64,000 nt of DNA, from assembly GCA_018402735.1 (NCBI GenBank), contig JAGYIF010000001.1:62001-126000 (forward strand), written 5' to 3'. Of this stretch, positions 49,027 through 56,157 are shown piece by piece. Both the position numbers and the translations under genes were made by a program. Under the pieces are notes generated by a model. It did no database searches, was not told the DNA's origin, and was given only the letters and a program-made list of their open reading frames with translations. The stretch's first letter is position 1. The number at the start of each line of letters is the position of its first letter. The stretch comes from Pelagibacteraceae bacterium (lineage in GTDB: Bacteria; Pseudomonadota; Alphaproteobacteria; Pelagibacterales; Pelagibacteraceae).

Positions 49027-50046
49027 TTAATTTATAAATTTTTTCCAATCAATCACTAATTTTTTGTTTTTAGTAATGACCTTTAACAAAAGGGCTGCTA
49101 GAGGAAGTTTTTTTTGTCCCACGATTCTTAATAATTCCGACCCTACATCAAGCATTAACTCAGCCCCCTCAATTGTAATCCCTTTCATCTGTGAGGAAAT
49201 TATTTTTTTATAAAGATATCCTTGTCCAAGAAACGATCCCATTTTACTATTTCTACCTCCTAAAGCACTGACATAAAGATCTCCTGCTCCTGCTGGACCC
49301 ATAACGGTTGAAGCTAAACCATTGTATTTTTTTATAATTATAAGCATTTCCCGAAGAGATTGTTCAAATAAAGCAGAAGCTGCATTAAAATGGTATTTAT
49401 TTTTTTCAATTGCACTTAAATAACTATTAGATTGGCCAACAGCTGCTCCGATTATGGTAGCATAAATATTTTTAGTAGCAGCGCAAATTTCTGCTCCTTT
49501 AATATCAGAGGTTATATCGGGATGATAATAATCATTTTCTAAAATTTTTTTAACAAATTTGGCATTTTCAATTTTTGAACTTGCTAATACAGTTCTTGTA
49601 TGTGTTTTTTTAATAAGTTCTTTAGCAAGACATGGACCAGCAGCTGATACAATATTTTTAAAATTAGTATTAAGTAAAAAATAATCACTAATCGTAATGA
49701 CTTTATTTTTTTCTTTATGCAAACCTTTTGTTAAAATTAAGATAGTGCAAGTTTTTTTTAATTTTCGAAGCTGCTCTGCAGCCCAGGAAATACCATTAGA
49801 ATTTACACCAATAATTATTAATGAGTGCTTTGGAATATCATTAATATTTAGTTGTTCAAAAAATGAAATATTTTTAGAGAAGAATAATTCAGAGTAGTAT
49901 TTTTTTTTATAAGGTCTTTGTAATAACCTGATTTTTTTTAAATCATATGGTGTTCCAATTACAGATACTTTTTTTTTATTATGATCTAGCAGCGATATAT
50001 AAGATGAACTAGCAACACCAAAGCCAAGTACTAAAATATTGTTCAT
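49027..50046 (-). CDS. gpsA: Glycerol-3-phosphate dehydrogenase (NAD(P)+), divergent
   Basis: GpsA reduces dihydroxyacetone phosphate to sn-glycerol 3-phosphate for phospholipid synthesis. Recognisable blocks are an N-terminal Rossmann segment (ILVLGFGVASSSYISLL), SLIIIGVNSNGISWAAEQL, ILTKGLHKEK, AGPCLAKELIKKTHT, EICAATKNIYATIIGAAVG with the catalytic Lys, and VMGPAGAGDLYVSALGGRNSKMGSFLGQG. The nucleotide motif reads GFGVAS rather than GxGxxG, and the protein is unusually divergent and Lys-rich, so substrate or cofactor preference may differ. It lies between tRNA-Thr (78 nt) and nuoA (83 nt). Confidence 0.8.
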   Translation of the reverse strand: MNNILVLGFGVASSSYISLLDHNKKKVSVIGTPYDLKKIRLLQRPYKKKYYSELFFSKNISFFEQLNINDIPKHSLIIIGVNSNGISWAAEQLRKLKKTCTILILTKGLHKEKNKVITISDYFLLNTNFKNIVSAAGPCLAKELIKKTHTRTVLASSKIENAKFVKKILENDYYHPDITSDIKGAEICAATKNIYATIIGAAVGQSNSYLSAIEKNKYHFNAASALFEQSLREMLIIIKKYNGLASTVMGPAGAGDLYVSALGGRNSKMGSFLGQGYLYKKIISSQMKGITIEGAELMLDVGSELLRIVGQKKLPLAALLLKVITKNKKLVIDWKKFIN

Positions 50047-50124
50047 AATCGAAATTTCCTAAGGGATTTATATATCCGATTGTAAAAAAAATTAAAATTT
50101 TAAAGTTAATTTAACATTTAAAAA

Positions 50125-50200
50125 TGGTGCCCCCTGCCTGATTCGAACAGGCCACCTACTGATTACAAATCAGTTGCTCTACCAAATGAGCTAAGGGGGC
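50125..50200 (-). tRNA. tRNA-Thr(UGU), CCA encoded
   Basis: On the minus strand the 76-nt cloverleaf starts GCCCCCT and ends AGGGGGC-A-CCA, giving a perfect 7-bp acceptor stem. The D-arm has AGCTCATTTGGTAGAGC, the anticodon stem-loop CTGATTTGTAATCAG (anticodon TGT), the variable loop TAGGT-type, and the T-arm CCTGTTCGAATCAGG with the GTTCGAATC loop. The 3' CCA is in the DNA. TGT reads ACA and, with wobble, other threonine codons. Confidence 0.96.
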
Positions 50201-50444
50201 AGTTGACCTGAGTTTCTACATAATTAATGTAATGAAAACAATATAAAAGGGGTCCTTGAATTATTGATAGCTTTTACTTTTCAATTTGAATTAAAAAAAC
50301 ATCTACATATCAATATAGAAAGTTTAATAATCAATTTGTAAAAATTAAAAAATAAGAAGGTATTTTCTATTAATTTGCTAAAAAAAATTAGTTAAAATAA
50401 AGTAAAATTATATTTATACCAAAAAACTGATATAAAAGGTTTAT
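50201..50444. other. 244-nt divergent intergenic region
   Basis: This is the longest protein-free stretch besides the tRNA itself. It must contain the promoter of tRNA-Thr (minus) and that of the 50445 operon (plus). The sequence is nearly all A/T with one short G+C patch (AGGGGTCCTT near 50249-50258). I see no hairpin, tRNA-like or riboswitch-like structure and cannot place promoters with confidence. Confidence 0.4.
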
Positions 50445-50813
50445 ATGAGTCAAAAATACAACGTGGATGATATTTTAAAAGCAGTTGATAGTATAAATCC
50501 TAAAAGACTTAGTGAAAAAAAATTTGCGAAAGAAGAAATTTTAGATGCAGTAAATCAAATAAATACTCAAAATAATGAAGCGAAAATAATAAAAACAGAT
50601 TTTAATAAAACTTCTAACGGCATTACTATTAACGAAGTAAAACCAAAAGATGCTTTAAAAAATAAAAAACCAACTCAATATTTTACAAAACCTCTTTTAC
50701 TTACAAATATTATCAAATACGAATCTACTAACACTAAAGTTTTATTTTTAAAAAAATTATACAATTCAAATTTAAAAATTATCACAATGAAAGCACCTAT
50801 GGTTAATAAATGA
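50445..50813 (+). CDS. Uncharacterised 122-residue protein with a duplicated N-terminal helix motif
   Basis: I do not recognise this protein. Two similar segments, YNVDDILKAVDSIN (residues 5-18) and FAKEEILDAVNQIN (27-40), share the pattern aromatic-x-x-acidic-acidic-I-L-x-A-V-x-x-I-N and look like paired amphipathic helices. The remainder is Lys/Asn/Thr-rich without membrane segments or Cys. It is followed by a zinc-ribbon membrane protein whose ATG overlaps its stop (ATGA), so the two are translationally coupled. Codon and base use match the neighbours. It reads as a real gene because of coupling, the repeat and a 122-codon frame in plausible context. A short N-terminal acidic-I-L helix recalls the partner-binding helix of PopZ-like proteins, but that is a weak resemblance. 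Confidence 0.65.
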   Translation: MSQKYNVDDILKAVDSINPKRLSEKKFAKEEILDAVNQINTQNNEAKIIKTDFNKTSNGITINEVKPKDALKNKKPTQYFTKPLLLTNIIKYESTNTKVLFLKKLYNSNLKIITMKAPMVNK

Positions 50814-51148
50814 TAATAAATTGTAGATGTGGTAAGTATCAATTCGATGTAAAAAAATCTGATATTGGAACTTCTGGTAGAGAAGTGCAATGTGGAATTT
50901 GTAATGAAAAATGGGTTCATGGTGGTTCTGTTTCAAGCTCAAATGTAAAAAAAATAACCAACTTAACTCAAAAATACAGGACACCATTAACTCACAAAAT
51001 AATAATTTTTTTTATTTACGTTACTGCCATAATTGGTTTTTTAGATCTAATTAAATACAAACTAATAACTGCTGCTCCGATATTTCAAGATTACTACATA
51101 GCGAAAGAAAAAATTATCTTGGAAATTATAGCCATCCTACAACAATAA
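50810..51148 (+). CDS. MJ0042-type zinc-ribbon protein with one membrane segment
   Basis: The N-terminus (MIINCRCGKYQFDV, then GREVQCGICNEKWVH) has Cys5, Cys7, Cys28 and Cys31 in the MJ0042/zinc_ribbon_5 arrangement, except that the first knuckle is CxC rather than CxxC. A basic linker leads to one hydrophobic helix at about residues 63-81, and a short C-terminal region follows. Such proteins in alphaproteobacteria are cytoplasmic zinc knuckles tethered to the inner membrane, often next to ftsE/ftsX; function is unknown. It overlaps the preceding unknown gene by 4 nt and precedes an Fe-S scaffold gene by 6 nt. Confidence 0.8.
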   Translation: MIINCRCGKYQFDVKKSDIGTSGREVQCGICNEKWVHGGSVSSSNVKKITNLTQKYRTPLTHKIIIFFIYVTAIIGFLDLIKYKLITAAPIFQDYYIAKEKIILEIIAILQQ

Positions 51149-51154
51149 TCCTTT

Positions 51155-51559
51155 ATGGAACAAATTATTAAAATTGCTGCTCAAAATAATTTTTATGGCC
51201 TCAAAGGTAGATCGAAATTTAAGAATGTTTTAAAAAATAAAAACTGTGGTGATGAAATTAAAATTGAATTTGACCTAGAAAAAAAAAAGATTATTAATTT
51301 TAGATACGAAGGTGAGGCTTGCATTTATTGTCTTGCCTCGGCATCTTTACTTTCAAAAAATTTAAACAAACTTAATTTAGAAAATTTACACAAATTGCAA
51401 AAACAAATTTATGATTTTTTTAGTAATAATAAAAGAAATCAAACATTAGCTATTTTTGATTTCAAACAATTATTAAAAAAAGAAAATGTTTCAAGAAAAG
51501 ACTGTATAGGATTGCCAATAAATGCTATTCTAAATACGGAAGGTATAGATGATTGTTGA
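51155..51559 (+). CDS. NifU/IscU-type iron-sulfur cluster scaffold-like protein
   Basis: This 134-residue protein keeps the three-Cys geometry of U-type scaffolds: Cys31 in NCGDEIKIEF, Cys56 in EGEACIYCLASASLL, and Cys117 in RKDCIGLPI; Cys59 is an extra CxxC partner. The N-terminal LYKSIILDH-type helix of true SufU is replaced by an unrelated segment, so it is a divergent paralogue of SufU at 54472. It overlaps sufE by 11 nt, so the two are likely made together and SufE may deliver sulfur to it or to SufBCD. Confidence 0.75.
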   Translation: MEQIIKIAAQNNFYGLKGRSKFKNVLKNKNCGDEIKIEFDLEKKKIINFRYEGEACIYCLASASLLSKNLNKLNLENLHKLQKQIYDFFSNNKRNQTLAIFDFKQLLKKENVSRKDCIGLPINAILNTEGIDDC

Positions 51560-51965
51560 TAAAATTATAAATAAGGGAAAAGAAATTTCTATACTAGAAG
51601 GAACAGATCGTTTGCAGTACTTAATAGATCTAGCTTCTAACATTAACTCACTCGAACAAAAATATAAAATTGAAGAAAATAAAATTATAGGGTGTGCTTC
51701 TAATTTGTGGGTTATTGGAAATAAACAAAACGATAATAGCATGGTTTATCATTTCGATGCGGATTCCTTTATTACAAAAGGTACTGCAAAACTTGTCGTA
51801 GATCTTTTAAATAATGAACAGGCTGAAGAAATATCTAAACTATCAAGAAATGATTTTAAGGGCCTTGGTATTTTGGAACTACTTACCGCTCAGAGGCAAA
51901 GTGGTCTTTCCAACTTAATTGACACTCTAGTCGCTATTGCAAAAAAAAGCATTAGACAATCTTAA
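51549..51965 (+). CDS. sufE: Cysteine desulfuration protein SufE
   Basis: This 138-residue protein accepts persulfide sulfur from SufS and passes it to the SufB scaffold. The acceptor Cys is Cys49 in NKIIGCASNLWVIGN, and the family blocks GTDRLQYLIDLAS, FDADSFITKGTAKLVVDLLN and GLGILELLTAQRQSGLSNL are clear. It lies about 3 kb from the suf operon, on the other strand, in an operon with a second U-type scaffold. Its 3' end overlaps zapE convergently by 14 nt. Confidence 0.93.
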   Translation: MIVDKIINKGKEISILEGTDRLQYLIDLASNINSLEQKYKIEENKIIGCASNLWVIGNKQNDNSMVYHFDADSFITKGTAKLVVDLLNNEQAEEISKLSRNDFKGLGILELLTAQRQSGLSNLIDTLVAIAKKSIRQS

Positions 51966-53025
51966 CTTCGGGAGATGTTAGCTCATACAGTCGGCTTAAT
52001 GTTCTTTTAAATACCTGTGATAATTTTGTAGAGCTTCCAAAATTATCCAATGATACCTCGCAAGTCACCATCATGGGAATTTTTTTTTCATAAATAATAT
52101 CAATTAAAGTAATAAATCTTTGCTGCTCATTAACATTTTCATCATTAAAATTAGGAATATTATCAATAACAATTAGTGAACACTGTTTCACAATAGACAA
52201 ATAATCTTCTGCCCAAAGATTTTCTGCGCATAGTTCTTTAAAATCAAATCTGGCAATACTTTGATAATATTTATTTATGAAAAAATTACGTCCTTTAACG
52301 GTAATAGTTTTAATAGACAATTCCTTACCTTTGGTAATTTCTCTGAATAATTGATTTATTTGAAATGCTATTTTTTCATTATTTGGATAAAAAAAACGTT
52401 CTAAAGTTTTAATTCCAGACTTTCTATAATCTTCATTAATTATCAATTCATGCTCAACGCAATAATCTTCAATTATTTTGATAAATGGCAAAAATTGTTC
52501 TCGTTGTAAGCCGTCTTTATACAGATCTTGAATTCTAGTATTTGAGCTAAATATTACTTTAATATTATTATTAAATATTGTTTTAAATAATTTTCCTAAA
52601 ATCATAGCATCTACAATATTTGTAACTTGAAATTCATCAAAATAAATTAGCTCTATTCTTTGTTTTATGTTTTTAACAAACAAGTCTAATAAATTTTCAC
52701 TTTTATTATTGTTTTTGTTTTTATGTAGAAAATCATGAACACTAATCATAAATTCATTAAAGTGCGTTCGCTGCTTAGGTATATCCAAATAATCATAAAA
52801 AAAATTTAAGATCATAGTTTTTCCCACTCCAACATCTCCCTGCAAATAGAAGCCAAACTTCTTATATTGTTTTTTAAAAATTCTTACTAAAAAAGAACTT
52901 TTTCTGAAGTTATTTTCGTAAAATTGAACAAGTTTTTCTATTACTACTATTTGTTCATGATCTTTTTTTAACTTGAACTTAGAACAGTGATCTAAAAAGG
53001 ATTCTTTTAAATATTTTATGTACAT
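51952..53025 (-). CDS. zapE: Cell division AFG1/ZapE-type ATPase
   Basis: This 357-residue AAA-like ATPase has Walker A GDVGVGKT at residues 63-70 and Walker B with LIYFDEFQVTNIVDAMILGKLF, a ZapE signature. FSSNTRIQDLYKDGLQREQFLPFI and VIDNIPNFNDENVNEQQRFITLIDIIYEKKIPMMVTCEV, with the terminal SRLYELTS, complete the family match. ZapE regulates Z-ring stability in E. coli, and the mitochondrial orthologue AFG1/LACE1 acts in protein turnover; many alphaproteobacteria carry one next to TCA genes. Only 36 nt separate it from the divergent nadK. Confidence 0.93.
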   Translation of the reverse strand: MYIKYLKESFLDHCSKFKLKKDHEQIVVIEKLVQFYENNFRKSSFLVRIFKKQYKKFGFYLQGDVGVGKTMILNFFYDYLDIPKQRTHFNEFMISVHDFLHKNKNNNKSENLLDLFVKNIKQRIELIYFDEFQVTNIVDAMILGKLFKTIFNNNIKVIFSSNTRIQDLYKDGLQREQFLPFIKIIEDYCVEHELIINEDYRKSGIKTLERFFYPNNEKIAFQINQLFREITKGKELSIKTITVKGRNFFINKYYQSIARFDFKELCAENLWAEDYLSIVKQCSLIVIDNIPNFNDENVNEQQRFITLIDIIYEKKIPMMVTCEVSLDNFGSSTKLSQVFKRTLSRLYELTSPEVKIV

Positions 53026-53061
53026 TTTTTTTGTTAATTTTATGCTAATATTTGTATTGTT
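53026..53061. promoter_or_regulatory. 36-nt divergent zapE/nadK spacer
   Basis: This spacer must serve two divergent genes. On the minus strand TAAAAT (53042-53037) is a good -10 candidate for zapE; on the plus strand TAATAT (53046-53051) could be a nadK -10, with the -35 falling inside zapE. The two promoters would overlap almost completely, and nadK would have nearly no leader. Exact boxes are uncertain in such AT-rich DNA. Confidence 0.3.
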
Positions 53062-53829
53062 ATGAATAATTTAAAAATTTGCTTAATAGCAGACAATACA
53101 AATAAAGCTGTTTTAGCAAAAAAACAAATATTAAAATTATATAGAAACTATCCAATAAGTAAGTGTAGCTCCATTGTTATTATCGGTGGTGATGGATTTA
53201 TGCTTCAATCTTTAAAAAAATATTATAAATATAACAAACCTTTCTACGGAATGAACAAGGGAAATCATGGATTTTTATTAAATCCATTTTCAACAGGTAG
53301 CTTAGAAAAGAATATCCAAAAAAGTAACAAGATTACTTTACATCCTCTTGAAATGACTGTGCACGTTAAGGGAAGAGTTGTTAAAAAAAAAATAGCTATT
53401 AATGAAATTTCTATTTTCAGGCAAAGCAAGCAAGCTTCTAAATTGGAAATAAAAGTAGACAACAAAACTAGGATTAAAGAATTGACTGGAGATGGTGCAT
53501 TAGTTGCAACACCTGCAGGAAGTACTGCTTACAACTTATCTGTACGCGGGCCCATCCTCAATCTTGATAGTCATCATTTAGCTATTACTCCTATTAGTCC
53601 ATTTCGTCCTAGAGGATGGAGGGGTGCTATAGTTTCGAACAAATCAAAAATTACTATTAAAAATTTAGATCCAAAAAAAAGACCTGTTAGCGCAGTAGCT
53701 GATAATACGGAAATTAGAAATGCAATAGTTATTAAAATTTCAGTTAACCAGAAGATAGGTTTTAAATTATTATATAATAAAAAATTTGGTCTTCAGGAAA
53801 GAAATCTTGCTGAGCAATTTAAATTTTAA
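53062..53829 (+). CDS. nadK: NAD kinase
   Basis: This 255-residue enzyme phosphorylates NAD to NADP. The GGDG phosphate motif is at residues 42-45 (VIIGGDGFML), followed by GMNKGNHGFLLNP, NEISIFRQSK, the second motif GDGALVATPAGSTAYNLSVRGPIL and TPISPFRPRGWRGA. All core motifs are intact. Length matches the short alphaproteobacterial form. Its 3' end overlaps the A-type carrier gene convergently by 11 nt. Confidence 0.96.
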   Translation: MNNLKICLIADNTNKAVLAKKQILKLYRNYPISKCSSIVIIGGDGFMLQSLKKYYKYNKPFYGMNKGNHGFLLNPFSTGSLEKNIQKSNKITLHPLEMTVHVKGRVVKKKIAINEISIFRQSKQASKLEIKVDNKTRIKELTGDGALVATPAGSTAYNLSVRGPILNLDSHHLAITPISPFRPRGWRGAIVSNKSKITIKNLDPKKRPVSAVADNTEIRNAIVIKISVNQKIGFKLLYNKKFGLQERNLAEQFKF

Positions 53830-54157
53830 AAGACTCTCCGCAACCGCATCGTTCTGTCTCATTTGGATTATTAAACACAAAAGAAGATGAAAATTTATCT
53901 TTTTTAAAATCCATACTTGTTCCAAGCAAATACATAACGGCTGCTGGATCTATATATACTTTAACACCTTTTTCTTCGATAACTTCGTCACCAACACTGC
54001 TTTCTTTTACATAGTTCATTTCGTAAGACATGCCTGCACAACCTCCTGTTACAACACTTACCCTTACACCATGAACTTTATTATCTTTTGCTGATGCAAT
54101 GATATCCTTAATTCTTTCAGCAGCATTGTCTGTAATAGTAATTAATTTTGTATTCAT
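53819..54157 (-). CDS. sufA: A-type iron-sulfur carrier (SufA/ErpA/IscA family)
   Basis: This 112-residue HesB-family protein has the three ligand cysteines: one in TGGCAGMSYEM near residue 40 and two in the C-terminal RCGCGESF. The ITDNAAERIKDII start and YIDPAAVMYLLGTSMDF are also typical. A-type proteins deliver clusters from SufBCD to apo-enzymes such as complex I and LipA. It closes the suf operon, 3 nt after sufT; it could equally be named erpA by function. Confidence 0.92.
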   Translation of the reverse strand: MNTKLITITDNAAERIKDIIASAKDNKVHGVRVSVVTGGCAGMSYEMNYVKESSVGDEVIEEKGVKVYIDPAAVMYLLGTSMDFKKDKFSSSFVFNNPNETERCGCGESFKI

Positions 54158-54160
54158 AAA

Positions 54161-54472
54161 CTATAAATTTAACTGTAGCTTTGCAGCCTCGGACATTTTC
54201 GTCTTATCCCAGGTTGGCTCCCAAACAACCTTTACCTCGACCTCTTCTATTTCTGGAATCGATTCAACAGATCTTCTTACTTCCATGGGTAGAGATTCTG
54301 CCACTGGGCAATGCGGACTAGTCAAAGTCATGTCCATTGAAACTTTTTTTCCCTCTATACGAACATCATAAATTAAGCCTAACTCATAAATATCAACAGG
54401 AATTTCTGGATCATAAACAGACTTAAGCTTCTCTATAATTTTATCCATTAATTCAGAATGATTAGGGTTCAT
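54161..54472 (-). CDS. sufT: SufT/MIP18-family Fe-S assembly protein (DUF59)
   Basis: This 103-residue protein has the DUF59 fold signatures VYDPEIPVDIYELGLIYDV and DMTLTSPHCPVAESLPMEVRR, with the conserved Cys in SPHCP. SufT proteins help mature Fe-S enzymes under high demand; in many operons they follow sufS/sufU, as here. Its start shares one base with the sufU stop. Confidence 0.92.
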   Translation of the reverse strand: MNPNHSELMDKIIEKLKSVYDPEIPVDIYELGLIYDVRIEGKKVSMDMTLTSPHCPVAESLPMEVRRSVESIPEIEEVEVKVVWEPTWDKTKMSEAAKLQLNL

Positions 54473-54939
54473 TAGTTTAATTTATCTATAATAATTTTTT
54501 TATTTTTATTTTCTAATTCAGACTCTATAGCAATCCATGGTAATGTAGCACATTTTATGCGCATAGGAAATTCCCCTATTGACGTAAACGAATTTAATTT
54601 AGTTTTATTATCTTGATTTAAAATGATCGGAAAAGCTTCGTTTTTATTAATTATAACATTGATAAAATATTTACTTATAGCAATGACTTCCTTTTTAGAT
54701 TTATTTTTTAAGACTTCTGTCATTATGGAACTTGAAGCAATACAAATAGCACAACCTTCTCCTTCAAAACTAATCTGATCTATTAAATTATCAATTAGAT
54801 TAAAAAAAATATGAACTTTGTCGCCGCATAATGGATTGAAGCCTGCTGTTTCATGATTAAAAGTTTGCAAACGAGACCTATTTCTTGGGCTAGTTCCATG
54901 ATCAAGAATTATGCTCTTGTACAATTCACTTATATTCAT
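54472..54939 (-). CDS. sufU: SufU-type scaffold / sulfurtransferase
   Basis: This 155-residue U-type protein has the N-terminal LYKSIILDHGTSPRNRS, then Cys38 in NPLCGDKVHIFF, Cys63 (and Cys66) in EGEGCAICIASSSIMTE and Cys130 in RIKCATLPW. That set matches the family; SufU is either a zinc-dependent sulfurtransferase partner of SufS or a scaffold. The organism also carries SufE (51549), so two SufS partners coexist. It is directly downstream of sufS (gap 0). Confidence 0.93.
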   Translation of the reverse strand: MNISELYKSIILDHGTSPRNRSRLQTFNHETAGFNPLCGDKVHIFFNLIDNLIDQISFEGEGCAICIASSSIMTEVLKNKSKKEVIAISKYFINVIINKNEAFPIILNQDNKTKLNSFTSIGEFPMRIKCATLPWIAIESELENKNKKIIIDKLN

Positions 54940-56157
54940 TTATTTCTTGAATATTTTCTGACATTTTTTAATTCCATCACAGAGAGCATCAATATCACTT
55001 TCATTATTATAAACACCAAAAGATACTCTTACAGAAGAATTTATTTTAAGTACTTCGTGCAGCACTTGACAACAATGATGTCCACCACGGACTGCGATGC
55101 CTTCCTGGTCTAATATAGTTGAAACATCATGAGAATGAATATTATCGATATTAAACGAGAATACACCTCCTTGATTTTTAGGTTTGGCAATAATTCTAAC
55201 TGAATTATTACTCCTTAGTTTTTCCAAAGCCATTTGCGTTAACTTTTTTTCATGTTCAATTATATTTTTTTTACCTACTTTATTAATAAAATTAATAGAT
55301 TCATTTAAAGCAACAACCTCAGCTGTTGGCATTGTACCAGCCTCCATTTTCCAAACACCTCTTGCATATGCAATATCTTTTTTTGTAACATAATCTATCA
55401 TCCCGCCGCCACCCATAAACGGGCCAAAAGCCTCAAGCCACTTATATTTAATCGCCAATAATCCTACTCCGGTTGGACCGTACATTTTGTGACCAGAAAA
55501 TGCGTAAAAATCACAGTCTAGTTTTTTTATATCTGTATCTAAATGAGCAGCGCCCTGAGTTCCATCTACACAAACAGGAATGTTATTTTTTTTTGCAATT
55601 TCTATTATTTTCTCCAAAGGTGTAATAGCTCCAGTGACATTGGACATGTGAGTAATGCTTATTATTTTAGTTTTATTAGATATTAACTCTTCTAATTCAT
55701 CGACTTTTAAATTTCCATCCTCGTCTATTGGTAAAAATTTTATAATAGCACCTTTTCTTTTTCGTAGAAAATGCCAAGGAACATAATTAGCATGATGCTC
55801 TGTTTCAGTTAAAATAATCTCATCGTTTTTTTCAATAAATTTTTCACCAAAACAACTTGCAACTAGATTTAATGATTCAGTTGCATTTTTAGTAAAAATA
55901 ATTTCAAAATCTGAACTTGCACCTATAAAATTTTTTAAATTAGATCTTGTTTTTTCGTATTGTTCTGAAGCGTTAACAGCTAAAGTATAGATTCCTCTTC
56001 CTACATTAGCAAATTCATTGCTATAAAAAAAACTAACCGCATCAATTACACTTTGAGGCTTCTGTGAAGAATTAGCACTATCTAAATATACTAGTTCTTT
56101 ACCATTAATTTTATTTTTAAATATAGGAAATTCTTCCTTAATATTTTTAATCATCAT
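54940..56157 (-). CDS. sufS: Cysteine desulfurase SufS
   Basis: This 405-residue group II PLP enzyme removes sulfur from cysteine. Landmarks are YLDSANSSQKPQSVIDAV, FTKNATESLNLVA, the PLP-stabilising His in TETEHHANYVPW, VDGTQGAAHLDTD, the Schiff-base Lys in FYAFSGHKMYGPTGVG, and the acceptor Cys near the C-terminus in VRGGHHCCQVLHE, which also shows a tandem Cys. The GxHHCxQ loop is typical of SufS. It overlaps sufD by 11 nt. Confidence 0.96.
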   Translation of the reverse strand: MMIKNIKEEFPIFKNKINGKELVYLDSANSSQKPQSVIDAVSFFYSNEFANVGRGIYTLAVNASEQYEKTRSNLKNFIGASSDFEIIFTKNATESLNLVASCFGEKFIEKNDEIILTETEHHANYVPWHFLRKRKGAIIKFLPIDEDGNLKVDELEELISNKTKIISITHMSNVTGAITPLEKIIEIAKKNNIPVCVDGTQGAAHLDTDIKKLDCDFYAFSGHKMYGPTGVGLLAIKYKWLEAFGPFMGGGGMIDYVTKKDIAYARGVWKMEAGTMPTAEVVALNESINFINKVGKKNIIEHEKKLTQMALEKLRSNNSVRIIAKPKNQGGVFSFNIDNIHSHDVSTILDQEGIAVRGGHHCCQVLHEVLKINSSVRVSFGVYNNESDIDALCDGIKKCQKIFKK

